DNA of 64,000 nucleotides from Begonia masoniana (taxonomy: Eukaryota; Streptophyta; Magnoliopsida; Cucurbitales; Begoniaceae), in contig CM039511.1 of the NCBI GenBank assembly GCA_022432975.1, positions 17,696,557 through 17,760,556 on the forward strand, written 5' to 3'. Below, in pieces: positions 1-9,930 of this stretch. Positions within the stretch are counted from its first letter, which is position 1; every line of letters starts with the position of its first letter. The translations under genes and the position numbers were made by a program. The notes below the pieces were generated by a model. It saw only the letters and a program-made list of their open reading frames with translations, was not told where the DNA came from and did not search any database.

Positions 1-38
1 CAACAGATTATTACATGGCCAAAATGCCGGGTGTTACA
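1..38 (-). mobile_element. End of a Tekay LTR nested in gag
   Basis: The first 38 bases end in GCCGGGTGTTACA, the inverted 5' terminus of the Tekay LTRs seen throughout the window (TGTAACACCCGGC). The next base resumes gag coding sequence, so this is the tail of an LTR inserted in reverse into the gag of element A. Its other end and target duplication lie outside the window. Confidence 0.8.
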
Positions 39-41
39 CAA

Positions 42-836
42 ACGCTTCATGTGACTCTAGTGGAGAGAGATTCCGGCGACTTCAGCACCTGTTTTCGATG
101 GATTATCAACAGATCCTACTCACTCCAAGGAATGGATCCGGGCGATAGAGAAAATGTTCAACTATGCCGAAGTGGAGGAGAACAAGAAAGTGATATGTGC
201 CTCGTTCTATCTCACAAAAAATGCTGGATTCTGGTGGGACACGGTGCAGTCAACTACCATGGCATTGAGCTGGGAAGGATTCAAAAGAATTTTCTACGAT
301 AAATACTTCGATCGCAGTGTGAGGAAGGAGAAGATGATCGAGTTTGCTCGACTCCGACAATTTGGTTCAGGGGCTGAGTATGTTCAGAGGTTCGAGTCAC
401 TATCCCGCTATGCACCTCATTTGGTGGCCACTGACGAAAACAAGGTGCACCAATTTATTCAGGGTTTGAAGTTGGACCTCTTACGGGGGATTTGACGAGG
501 CCCTGTATACGAAGGTAGTGGCCAAGGCTTATCAGTTGGAAGCCTTAGAGGCGAAGTCTCAGAGATATAGAGATACACCAAAGAGAATCCTGCGTGATGC
601 CCCTCTTCAGCAACAATAACAAAGGGGTCAGTTTGGTTAACTACAACAACAACAGAACAGAGGTATTAAGAGACCTAATGAAGTTGCCATTTATCAGGAC
701 AAGGGGAAAAGACCTATGGGAGCTCCTCAGCTTCCTGTATGCCCACGTTGCCAGAGAAATCATACGGGGGAGTGTAGACTCTTTACTGGCCGATGCTTTT
801 GATGTGATAAGGAGGGCCACCAAGTCCGGGATTGTC
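42..836 (+). pseudogene. gag: gag of element A (degenerate)
   Basis: Retrotransposon capsid/nucleocapsid. Comparison with the minus-strand copies at 35 kb and 45 kb shows the same order: a GERFRRLQ stretch, the capsid core (NAGFWWDTVQ near 220-255; RYAPHLVATDENKVHQF near 409-460) and a CCHC zinc knuckle near 740-835. The reading frame shifts several times. About a dozen bases are missing near 490 relative to the 34.5-kb copy, just before the GGFDEA region. An in-frame TGA at 800-802 inside the knuckle replaces an arginine codon (CGA to TGA). The N terminus is lost to the LTR at 1-38. No functional Gag can be made. Confidence 0.85.
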
Positions 837-1408
837 CAGTGCCTGACACGAGGCCGAATCGTGCCGTGCCAAGAGTGTTTGCTATGATAGAGGAAGATGA
901 TGACACCCAGCACACGGCGATCACAGGTACGATATTAATCTGTAATGCACCTGCATATACTTTGTTAGACACGGGAACCACACATTCATTTATAGCCATG
1001 GACTTTGTGGGTAGAGAGAACTTATGTATTACGCCGTCAGATCAGCCCTACAGCATTATGCTACCGTCTGGAGAGTTTATGCACTTCGAGCAGGTTGTAC
1101 GGGGTGATATAGTGTCAGTAGGAGACCAGAAGTTGTATGTCAACCTTATCGTCATCAGTATGAAAGGATACAAAGTAATTCTGGGGATGGACTGGTTGTT
1201 TCGACATCATGCCACCATCAACTGCAGGTCCGGGCTCATGTCTTTTAAGCGCACGAACGAGGTGAGGTGCTCCTATCGGGCCATACCAAAGAAACACCGT
1301 ATGCCTGTTATATCTTCCTTAAAAGCTCAACAGCTGATGAGGTCAGGATGCGTCGGATTTCTTGCCCATGTAGTAGATGTTCAAAGGCAAGATGGGGTGG
1401 AACTTTAA
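837..1408 (+). pseudogene. Aspartic protease domain of element A
   Basis: Retroviral-type aspartic protease. The active-site triad is DTG in LLDTGTTHSFIA, encoded near 960-1000, followed by the flap and the ILGMDWL motif near 1180-1197. The frame is continuous with the zinc knuckle upstream and with reverse transcriptase downstream. It ends at a TAA (1406-1408) that falls where related copies read through, and a CAA to TAA transition explains it. The domain looks complete, but the polyprotein is broken on both sides. Confidence 0.85.
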
Positions 1409-1462
1409 AATATTCTGGTAGTTCGAGACTTCTTAGAGGTTTTCATAGATGACTTACCGGGA

Positions 1463-2890
1463 TTGCCACTTGATCGTGAAATTGAGTTTGAAATTGATGT
1501 ATATCCTGGTGCTGAACTGGTATCAAAGAATCTGTACCGTATGGCACCAATAGAGCTGAGGGAGTTAAAGACTCAGCTAAAAGAATTGGTAGACAAGGGT
1601 TTTGTGCGCCCTAGCTTTTCTCCGTGGGGTGCTCCTGTCCTGTTTGTTAAGAAGAAGGATGGGTCCCTATGCATGTGCATTGATTATCGTGAGCTGAACA
1701 AATTGACCATCAAAAATAAGTACCCATTGCCGAGGATCGATGATTTATTTAACCAACTACAAGGGGCTCGGGTATTCTCGAAGATCGATTTGCGCTCCGG
1801 TTATTACCAGTTGAAGGTCAGGGCTGATGATATTCCAAAGACCGCCTTCAGGACCTTGTACGGACACTACAAGTTCTTGATAATGTCTTTCGGGTTGACA
1901 AATGCCCCGGCGGCATTTATGGACTTGATGAACAAGATATTCCAAGAATTCTTGGATAAATTTGTAATCGTTTTCATCGACGACATCCTGATTTACTCCA
2001 GAAGTGAGGCCGAGCACGAGGAGCACCTGGAAATTGTGCTATCGACTCTGAAACAGCACCAGTTGTATGCCAAACTGTCAAAATGCGAGTTCTGGTTGAG
2101 CAGGATTAACTTCCTAGGCCATGTGGTGTCGGCAGAAGGAGTGTCCGTGGATCCAGCCAAGATTCTGGCAGTGAAAGAATGGCCGAGGCTGAGGAATGCC
2201 AGTGAGGTACGGAGCTTTATCGGGTTAGCTGGTTATTACAGAAAGTTTATCAAAGGATTTTCGGTGATAGCGAAACCTATGAGCAGCTTAACGAGAAAAG
2301 ACATTATGTTCAAGTCGTCTGAAGCATGTGAGGTGAGTTTTCAGTCACTTAAGCAGAAGTTGACCACCGCTCCTCTATTAGTATTGCCTGTTGAAGACGG
2401 CAAATTCAGCGTATACTGTGATGCGTCCAAGGTCGGCTTGGGATGTGTGTTAATGCAAGAAGGGAAAATATTGGCATATGCATCTAGACAATTGAAGAGT
2501 CATGAGCAAAACTACCTTACACATGACCTCGAGTTGGCGGCGGTTGTGTTTGCGCTGAAAGTATGGAGACATCACTTGTACGGGCAATCATGTGAGGTGT
2601 TTTCTGATCACAAGAGCCTGAAGTACATATTTACCCAGAAAGAGCTGAACATGAGACAAAGACGGTGGCTAGAATTTGTGAAAGATTACGATATCGAGAT
2701 TAAATATCATCCTGGTAAAGCTAATGTGGTAGCCGATGCACTGATCAGGATGCCAGCTACTATGCAACCGGTTATGTCGGCCGTGTCAATGCCTTTAAGG
2801 ACAGAGATACAAAAGTTCGATATGGAGATAGTTTCTGCACTATCGGCCATACTAGCAGACTTGACACTACGGCCCACCGTCCTGGACTGA
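1463..2890 (+). pseudogene. pol: Reverse transcriptase - RNase H of element A
   Basis: The longest open stretch of element A, 475 codons. Reverse transcriptase covers about residues 20-250, with [28 protein letters not shown], the [15 protein letters not shown] motif and the catalytic FIDD box near residues 170-175. RNase H follows from about residue 315, with candidate acidic residues in [19 protein letters not shown] and VVADAL. It lies in the same frame as the protease and integrase and is cut off at 2888-2890 by a TGA where the element F copy has an arginine codon. The first Met here is internal to the polyprotein, not a true start. Confidence 0.92.
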
Positions 2891-3598
2891 ATTAAAGAAG
2901 CCCAGAAGACCAATTCAAAGGAAATGGCTGATATAGTAAGCAAACTACCTATGGCCTCCTCCGAGTTCAGCTATTCGGGAGATGGTATTCTGAAGTTCAA
3001 AGATAGGTGGTACGTTCCGAGGGATGATGAGCTGCGAAGGGACATTTTATCGGAAGCCCACTCGTCTTCTTTCTCTGTGCATCCTGGAAGCACAAAGATG
3101 TATCAGGACTTGAAACTTCACTTCTGGTGGCCGAATATGAATAATGAAGTGGCCAAATATGTGGAGTCTTGCATGATATGTCAACAAGTCAAAGCTAAAC
3201 ATCAACGACCAAGTAGAACGCTTCAGCCTCTTTCGATCCCTGAATGGAAGTGAGAGAATATCACTATGGACTTCGTTGTCGGCCTTCCAAGGACAGCAAA
3301 TGGCCATAATAGCATTTCGGTCATAGTGGACAGATTAACGAAGTCGGCCCATTTTCTGCCTATAAAGACGACATATTCCATGGATCACTACACAGAGCTA
3401 TATATTAATGAGATTATTAAGCTGCATGGCATTCCTGTATCGATCGTCTCAGACAGGGATCCCAGATTCACTTCCAGGTTTTGGAAAAGTTTGCAGAACT
3501 CCTTGGGTACAAAGTTACACTTCAGCACAGCCTTTCATCCACAAACTGACGGACAATCCGAGAGAACGATTCAGATACTGGAAGATATGCTAAGGTCG
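2891..3598 (+). pseudogene. Integrase N-terminal and core domains of element A
   Basis: Same frame as reverse transcriptase. The HHCC zinc-binding region lies near 3050-3190 (HPGSTKMYQDL, then CMICQQVK). The DDE core starts at 3266 (MDFVVGLPR) with the second Asp in SDRDPRF and the Glu in [14 protein letters not shown] at 3251-3253 replaces the Trp codon of the expected WKWENITMDF linker (TGG to TGA). The gene is then interrupted after ILEDMLRS by a reverse-orientation LTR and resumes at 6724. Confidence 0.9.
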
Positions 3599-6500
3599 TG
3601 TGACAGCCCAAATCCAGAACCCGATCGGGGTCCGAGATCGGAGCCATCACTCCGGGACAGTGGACGGAAAGCGGTGATTATTTTTTTTTCCTAAATAGGA
3701 TGAGCTTTAAAAGTAAACTCATAAACTTTTCAGAGGAAGGGAAAAACATTCCCTGTATTCGAAAGCGAAACAGGAAATAGAATAATATTAGGAGACGGGC
3801 TTCAGAAATAAATGACAGAATTAAAGGATAAAGCAGGAAGCAGAAATAAATAAGCTGGCGAAAGTCGTAGTTTAAAAGACAAACAGAATACTGTTGGGCG
3901 GTGGATGCAAATTAAACCAGAACGGTGGATGTCAATTAATGAGACAACGAACCGGAACTGGTGGATGTAATTAAACTAAATCAGGTGATACAATTAAATC
4001 GGGCGGAAGATGTGAGCTGATGTCAGGCGGAAGATACAGGCAACAGACGGAATTCGGATGAAATGATGACGTCAGCCGGAAGATGGGTGACGTCAGCCGG
4101 AGGATACAGACAATAAATGAAATCAGACGAGGTGATGACGTTAGCCGGAAGATGGATGACGTCAGCCGGAAGATACAGACAGAAACTGTGAATGAATTGG
4201 GCGGAAGAGATAAGCCGGCGGTGGATGTCGAATAAGACAAGACAGATGACGTCACCGGAAGATGTAATTACACTGGCAGAAAACTTGGGTGACGTCAGCC
4301 GGAAGACGGAGTTTTAAACTGGACGGAAGACTTATGCTGACATCAGCCGGAAGACATAAATACACTGGGCGAATGACCTTGATGACGTCAGCCGGAAGAC
4401 ATAGTTTTAAAGGCAAAATTTGATAACTTTTAACAGAAATACACCCGAGCGGAGAGCATAAAACATAAGACATAAACGTCTCAGATTCTCAAACCACATC
4501 AAAACATGGTTCTCGAGCACGACAGAAACTTAAATATTTCACTCTGCATAGATAGCTCAAAAACCAGAGACCATCCAGACATAGACTAACAGAAATATCC
4601 CAAACTATCTTAGAATACTTCAGAACATAATTAACTGTCAAATACAGTGCAAACAGAAGGTATGAAAATTGTAGACTTTCAATACCTGAATTCAAAACAA
4701 GGTTGTAAAACGTACTCTACAATATACAGATTCAATGAAACAGACTGCATGGATAGTTCCAAAACCAGAAGTCATCCATGCACAAACAAACTAACAGAAA
4801 TGTCCCCAAACAATTTCAGAAACATTCAGAATATAAACTTAACTGTCAAATACAGTGGTTTCTAAAACTGAGAAGTCAGAACTTGTACATTGTTTTAAAA
4901 TCTGAGGATCAGTACAGGACCTAACATATATTTGCAGAATCTACCAAAAGAGAAGTTTTTACAGAGTTTTACCACAAAACCAGAATTTCCCAGAAAACTT
5001 TACAGATATAGACATTACAAAAAAACTTAAACCTCAGGACGGAAGACTATGTCTGGCTGCAGCAACCAAACCCCCATGAGCTCGAGCCACCAGCCACCTA
5101 TTCATCAGATTGAGGCACAAAGTCCTCAGGTTCGGGTTCAGTACCTACATCAGGGAGTTCACCTATGAGTCTAAAACTCAGTAAGGACATATTAGATATG
5201 CAATGATGCAAAATGCTATGCATACAGTTTTTTTTTTTTTTTTTTTCAGAAATACGGTGACAGTACAGAGCATTAAGTTACAGTGGCAGTAGAATTAAGT
5301 GGAGCTTATAGGGGAACTGACAAACAGTGTGGGAGGGGGAGGGGGCACTATCAGGCACAATCAAGGATACAGTACAGTAAACGGTAAACAGTAAACAATT
5401 CTGGGGCCAGTCCCCGTCTCGCACTTACCTGGTACATTTCAGTCGGATTTTATCTTGTTTAGTTCCAAACAGTGTACAGAAAACATTTGCATGTCTTTCA
5501 GAGAAAACGTGTATGCATGAACGGTGCTTGAACTTAAACAGGCAGACAGCAGAAATAAGACAACAGAAGGTTAATCGAAGCCAGACATTTCAGAAACATA
5601 GACTATAACCTTTCTACCCAAAACAACCCGACGGAACAGGAAACCTAGTGTCACAACCCGAGAGGGGGCCTAACAGAAACGCCAGGTTAAACGATCAACC
5701 TCAGAGAGGTCCACCGTCTAACCTAAGGCTAAATGCGGAAGATTAGCACTGATCCAGGACCTCCTCGAAGCAACAAATGAAAGAGAGTACAAAAAATCGT
5801 AGAAATATAAGATAAATGATAATAATTACATGCCAAATAAAATACAATCTCGAATGTCTTACATACACAAATCTATAGGAAATAAAAAGTGTGACCCTAG
5901 GGAAAATCCACACGACAGAGCTCACTTCCTAGCCTTCCTTCCTTAAATTAGCGAAATTGATCACAATTATTTACACTAAAATTTGCGAAAAATTTATTCA
6001 AATTTTTACAACTACTAAAATTTGACGGGTTTTACACCTAGTACCTTCGTGATGTAGGGCCTTAAGGGCAAACCTACGGTTATGAACTTACCTGTTTGCT
6101 GCAATGTGGAATGCTCGAATGTCTCTGGAACGCTCGGACCTGTTGCTGAAATGTAGATAAGTTAAACAAGCTGCAAATGCTAACAAATAACTTGTAGAAT
6201 ATGCAGCAAGCTCATCTTAACTCTTTAGGAAAACACACTAACGTATTTTCATCCAAAACAGTGAGTTTCACAGAATTAATAACCCTAAACCCAAGTGAAA
6301 ACTCGCATTAAACTTGTCCAAAATCAATAACTTCCGTAGATGATTACCTTGGTTGAAGGAAACAGAAGAAAAACGAGGAAACAAAGTGTTGGTGCTTTGT
6401 CAAAAATCGCCAGGAAGAGAGCACAAAGAGCAGTGGGGAAGAAACAGATGAGAAGTGAGGGTTTCACGTAGGAGGAAGACTTAGCTTCTTCATCAAGTCG

Positions 6501-6723
6501 CCAGATTTCATTCAACCATTGGCTCACTCCCACCAACCTTAATTTCTCTCCAAATTGCCCTTCCATGCATTTTAAACTTAATGTTTTGTTTAGTTACACA
6601 TTAGTTTAGTTCTCCACAATTATTCCAATAGTTCCACCAAAACACTCCTTTGTATTAATATAATATTAATCCCGATTAAATGATCCGGGAAAATTATTAC
6701 ATGGCAAAATGCCGGGTGTTACA
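3599..6723 (-). mobile_element. Solo Tekay LTR nested in integrase of A
   Basis: Runs from TGTGACAGCCC to GGGTGTTACA, an inverted Tekay LTR with no internal region. Flanks are GGTCG (3594-3598) and GGTTT (6724-6728), and intact copies read GGTCG once, so this is a 5-bp target duplication with two substitutions on the right. At about 3.1 kb it is longer than its relatives. It carries the LTR landmarks in reverse: minisatellite (3890-4400), hairpin near 4530-4580, exon 3 start near 5150, microexon, and a 208-bp intron 1 (6140-6347). Confidence 0.88.
3890..4400 (-). repeat. LTR minisatellite with TGACGTCA sites
   Basis: Degenerate tandem units of roughly 20 bp built on GATGACGTCAGCCGGAAGAT, with interspersed GGCGGAAGAT and GGTGGATGT variants. 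The palindrome TGACGTCA or its start TGACGTC recurs at least six times (about 4067, 4089, 4155, 4246, 4290, 4382). It occupies the same LTR position as the other copy-specific arrays in this family. Confidence 0.75.
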
Positions 6724-7436
6724 GGTTTTGCGTGCTGAAGTTTCATGCTCCTTGGAGTAGATATTTGCTGCTTGTGGAGTTCGCTTACAACAATAGCTAC
6801 CAGGCTACGATCGGTATGGCTCCGTATGAAGCTCTTTATGGCAGGAAGTGCAGATCTCCATTATGTTGGGATGAAGTTAGAGAATCCAGACTTATCGGCC
6901 CTGAGTTTCTACAGCAGATGTCCGAGGTAATTGCTGCTATCAAACAAATAATCCGAACTGCACGGAGTCGGCAGAAAAGCTATGCAGACCATCGGAGAAG
7001 AGACTTGAAGATCGCTGAAGGCGATGAAGTATTCCTGAAGGTGTCACCTTTCAAGGGCGTGATGAGATTTGGCAAGAAAGGGAAGCTAAGTCCAAGGTTT
7101 GTTGGGCCCTTTTCCATCTTGAAGAAAGTAAGAAGCATGGCTTACAGACTTTTGTTGCCAGCGTCTATGGATGAGGTTCACAACGTCTTTCATGTTTCGA
7201 TGCTGAGAAAGTGTGTTCGAGATCCAACTCAGATTGTGAAACAGGTGGACTTTGATATCATGCCGACGCTGACATATGAAGAAAGGCCCATACAGATATT
7301 TGATACTTCACTCAAGGTGTTGCGCAACAAGGTAGTCCCATTGGTGAAAGTTTTGTGGCACAATCACAACGTGGAGGAAGCCACATGGGAAAGACCAGAA
7401 AATGTTAGAGCCCAATATCCGGACCTCTTTGCTTAG
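6724..7436 (+). pseudogene. Integrase C-terminus and chromodomain-like tail of A
   Basis: Continuation of the integrase split by the nested LTR. It reads FHAPWSRYLLLVEFAYNNSYQ, then IGMAPYEALYGRKCRSPL, YADHRRRDL, the GPF/Y region (PRFVGPFSILKK) and HNVFHVSMLRK. It closes with the chromodomain-like segment VPLVKVLWHNHNVEEATWE and a terminal PDLFA before TAG at 7434-7436. In chromoviruses this tail is thought to guide integration to heterochromatin. From 6732 the frame is open to the end. Confidence 0.9.
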
Positions 7437-7462
7437 GAATATTTTGGGGACAAAATTCTGTT

Positions 7463-7475
7463 AAGGTGGGTGGTA
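7463..7475 (+). promoter_or_regulatory. Polypurine tract of element A
   Basis: AAGGTGGGTGGTA sits directly before the 3' LTR. The inverted form (TTCCACCCACCTTA) flanks the 3' LTRs of the minus-strand elements at 29718 and 44453. This is the expected primer site for plus-strand DNA synthesis. Confidence 0.75.
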
Positions 7476-7855
7476 TGTAACACCCCGCAATTTGCCTATG
7501 TAATTATTCCCCGAATATGTAAACGGAAATTCTCCGATATTAATGCAATGACTATTTTAATGAAATTGTTGATGTGTTCAATTGAATGAAGGTGATTCGT
7601 GAGACCGAACCGACTAACTAAATGATGTTTTAGTTAAAATCCAATGGAAGGGCAAACTAGGAAGGAATTAAGGTTGGTGGGAGGGAACTAGCAGATGATT
7701 GACACTTGGCAAAACTTGTTGAAGGAGCCAATGCCTTTTCTCTTCCATTCTCCCTCATTTCTCTTCACTCTACGTAAAACACTCTCTGTTTTCTCTCTTC
7801 CAGGCGACTACGATATTTCCAAAAACTTCCTTTCTCCTGTTTCCTCTAGTTACAG

Positions 7856-8503
7856 GTAACCTTCTACGATAGTTAATAAGTTTAGGTTAAACGTTAGTTC
7901 TTTTTTTTTTTTTTTTTTGAAGTTTAGGTTAATGTCCGATTTTGCGTACTCTAGGTTCGCGAACCACAGTTGTCGTGCATGCAAAGCTTGCTGCATTTCA
8001 GACAACAGGTAAGTTCATGCATATAAGTTGGCTCTTAAGGCCCTACAGCAAGGAGACACTAGATTTTGGTTCGGGTAGTTAGGTCGTAGGTTATGCTTTA
8101 AGTTAAACGTGTTCTTTGTGTTCTGTTTCCCGTAGTTTTTATTCTGTCACTTGTATATGTTGAGTTTAAGCATCATACCTATTCATGCATTCACGTTTTC
8201 TGGAAAACCCTGTAAATGTTTTTAGCACCGGATTTGAAGTTAAGAAAGATAAAACCTGTAATGAAATGTATGGTTAAGTGTAGACGAGGACTGACATCCT
8301 GTCATGTACTCCTGTTATGTCCTGTTGTGGCATGTACTCCTGTTGCGCTAGCTGTTCTTCCCACTTATACCTTCCTGTCCAGTGAACGTAATGTAAAGTA
8401 ATGTAATGTTCATGTATTTGAAAATGTTCATGCACAGCATACGCATCACCGCATTTCATGTTCTTACTGAGCTCTAGGCTCATAGTTGAACTCCCTGTTG
8501 TAG
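7856..8503 (+). other. Predicted intron-microexon-intron module in the LTR
   Basis: Intron 1 is predicted at 7856-7954 (GTAACC...CTCTAG, 99 bp), microexon 2 at 7955-8008 (54 bp, starts GTTCG, ends ACAACAG), and intron 2 at 8009-8503 (GTAAGTTCATGC...CTGTTGTAG). Matching junctions occur at 55473/55685-55732/56209, 49923/50133-50181/50724 and, in a different LTR family, 62196/62399-62450/62936. The sites are read by eye from consensus GT/AG signals and their conservation; splicing itself is inferred. Confidence 0.6.
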
Positions 8504-8505
8504 AT

Positions 8506-8568
8506 ATGGATCCTCCAGATGAGGACTTTGTACCTCAAGCTGATGAATTGGGGAGGTTGACGGATTGA
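8506..8568 (+). CDS. Small acidic ORF at the start of LTR exon 3
   Basis: An ATG two bases after the predicted acceptor opens a 20-residue ORF beginning MDPPDEDFVPQADE. Related LTRs keep almost the same peptide and stop just after it, for example at 15665 and, inverted, in both LTRs of element F near 28.7 and 36.48 kb. The 49535 copy has lost the ATG but keeps EDFVPQ. The peptide is short, acidic and resembles no family I recognise. It could instead be conserved RNA sequence or the start of a longer spliced frame. Confidence 0.3.
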   Translation: MDPPDEDFVPQADELGRLTD

Positions 8569-8814
8569 GCTCATGGGGTTTGGTTGCTGTAGTCAGACGT
8601 ATTCTGTCCCGAGGTTTAAGTTTTAAATTGAATTTCATGTTTGGAAACTTTGTTGGGATTTTGGTGTTTTCGTTTTAAAACTTTGTTGGGAACTCTGTTG
8701 GGGTTTTTGTAATGTATAGGTTTTAGTGTTCAAGTTTTTAAACCTCTGTAATTGACAGTTGAATGCATATTTTGATTTATTCTGGAACTGCTTGAAGTTC
8801 TCTTCTTTTAGGTT

Positions 8815-8853
8815 CTGCATGGATTGTCTCGAGTTTTAGAGCTATCCATGCAG
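8815..8853 (+). other. Conserved LTR hairpin
   Basis: CTGCATGGAT pairs with ATCCATGCAG around a loop containing TCTCGAGTTTTAGAG. The same hairpin, with compensated or minor changes, is in nearly every Tekay LTR here (for example near 15930, 24470, 28410, 36170, 43070 and 51090). It follows a T-rich stretch ending TTTTAG that could be a further splice acceptor. Its role is unknown. Confidence 0.55.
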
Positions 8854-9039
8854 TCTGATTTCTTGCACTTCAGTCATGTTTTCCAACTTCTGTCATGTTT
8901 TTATACATGTTTTAAAACTGTGTTTTGAATCGGGTTTTTGTGAAATTTGTAATTCTTATGCCTTCTGTTTTCATGCTTTCTGTTTTTTAATGTCTCACTG
9001 TTAAATATCGTCCATTTTGTCTATAAAAGAGTTGTTTAT

Positions 9040-9500
9040 TTTGTTCTGTGAATAGTCGTCCATGCTGTATGTAAAATAGTCGTCCATTCTACCTCCAGTT
9101 TTGGTTGTCTATTTTGCCTTCGGTTTTCTGTCTTTTATTTGGCTAAGTGTTAGTCGTCCACGCCTTCAGTAAAACAGTTGTCATTCTCTTCTGTAAAACA
9201 GTCGTCCACGTCCATTCTGCCTTCAAAATAATGGTCTATTTTGCCTTCGGTTTCTGTCCTTTATTCGGTTGTGTTATCGTTCAAAGTTATCGTCTACGAT
9301 AACTTCGCCGAGAGTTTGCCTGTTATTTTAAAAGTCAAAAGTCAGTCTTTGATTTTAAACATCCACAGACTTCTGTGTCCACTATCTTTGTCTTTTAGTG
9401 CAAACATCCACAGACTCTTGTGCCCGCTATTTCGGTCTTTTATTTCAAACGTCCACAGATTCTATCTTCTGTGCGATTGCCCACAGCCCCCGAATGTCCA
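9040..9500 (+). repeat. Degenerate GTCGTCCA minisatellite in the 3' LTR of A
   Basis: Irregular repeats of CAGTCGTCCAC or GTCGTCCATTCTGCC and, further on, CATCCACAGACTCTTGTG, spaced about 25-40 bp. Position matches the arrays of the other LTR copies. Short open frames across it are by-products of the repeat. Confidence 0.6.
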
Positions 9501-9930
9501 CGGCTACTATAGTCTTCCACAGTATGTCTTCTAGTTTACGTTTTTTCCCATTTTTACTTCATGTTTTATTCTGTTTATTCCCCCCAGTCGTCCATTTCTG
9601 TTTCCTGTTTTTCCTAGTTTCTTCTGTTATTCACTTCTGTAACCCAGTTTTAAATTAGTTCTCGTTCTCTCTCTGTCATTCTATAATTCTGATATTCAAC
9701 GTAGTTTTTCTCTCCGTAAAGTGTTTTTTTTAGGGTTTTCTATGTTTCTTCATGTTGTCTTCTGTCGTCTATTTCTATAGCCTAAATATTAATATGTTTT
9801 CTGTCTTTCGATTCTGTTTTCTGTTAAAGTTTTAAAAGTAAAGTTAAAAAAAATATGTCATGTTTTAAAATGTCCAGAGTGATGGCTTGGCTCTCGGATC
9901 CCGATCGGGGTCGGGTTCCGGGCTGTCACA

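Larger units (their letters stand above)
39..9930 (+). mobile_element. Tekay-type Ty3/gypsy chromovirus A (5' part off-window)
   Basis: Domains run gag, protease, reverse transcriptase, RNase H, integrase, chromodomain-like tail, then a polypurine tract and a 3' LTR. That order with integrase last is Ty3/gypsy, and the long LTRs with the C-terminal tail fit the Tekay/Del lineage. A solo LTR interrupts integrase at 3599-6723. The 3' LTR ends at 9930 inside a palindromic repeat whose uninterrupted copy is at 26.4 kb. The 5' LTR is not in the window. The element is dead: gag has a deletion and pol has several in-frame stops. Confidence 0.9.
7476..9930 (+). mobile_element. 3' LTR of element A (2455 bp)
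   Basis: Starts TGTAACACCCCGC after the polypurine tract and ends GGGCTGTCACA. Landmarks in order: a pyrimidine-rich leader ending CTCTTCCAG near 7800; exon 1 donor CAG|GTAACC at 7855/7856; microexon 7955-8008; donor AG|GTAAGTTCATGC at 8008/8009; acceptor TTGTAG at 8498-8503; a small ATG ORF at 8506; a hairpin at 8815-8853; a GTCGTCCA-rich array at about 9040-9500; and the GATCGGGGTCGG U5 end. The same order recurs in the other LTRs. Confidence 0.92.

Noticed and set aside
8009..8503. LTR intron 2 also lost in some copy
   Set aside because: All copies checked, including both LTRs of element F, retain sequence between the microexon donor and the exon 3 acceptor; no precise loss was seen.
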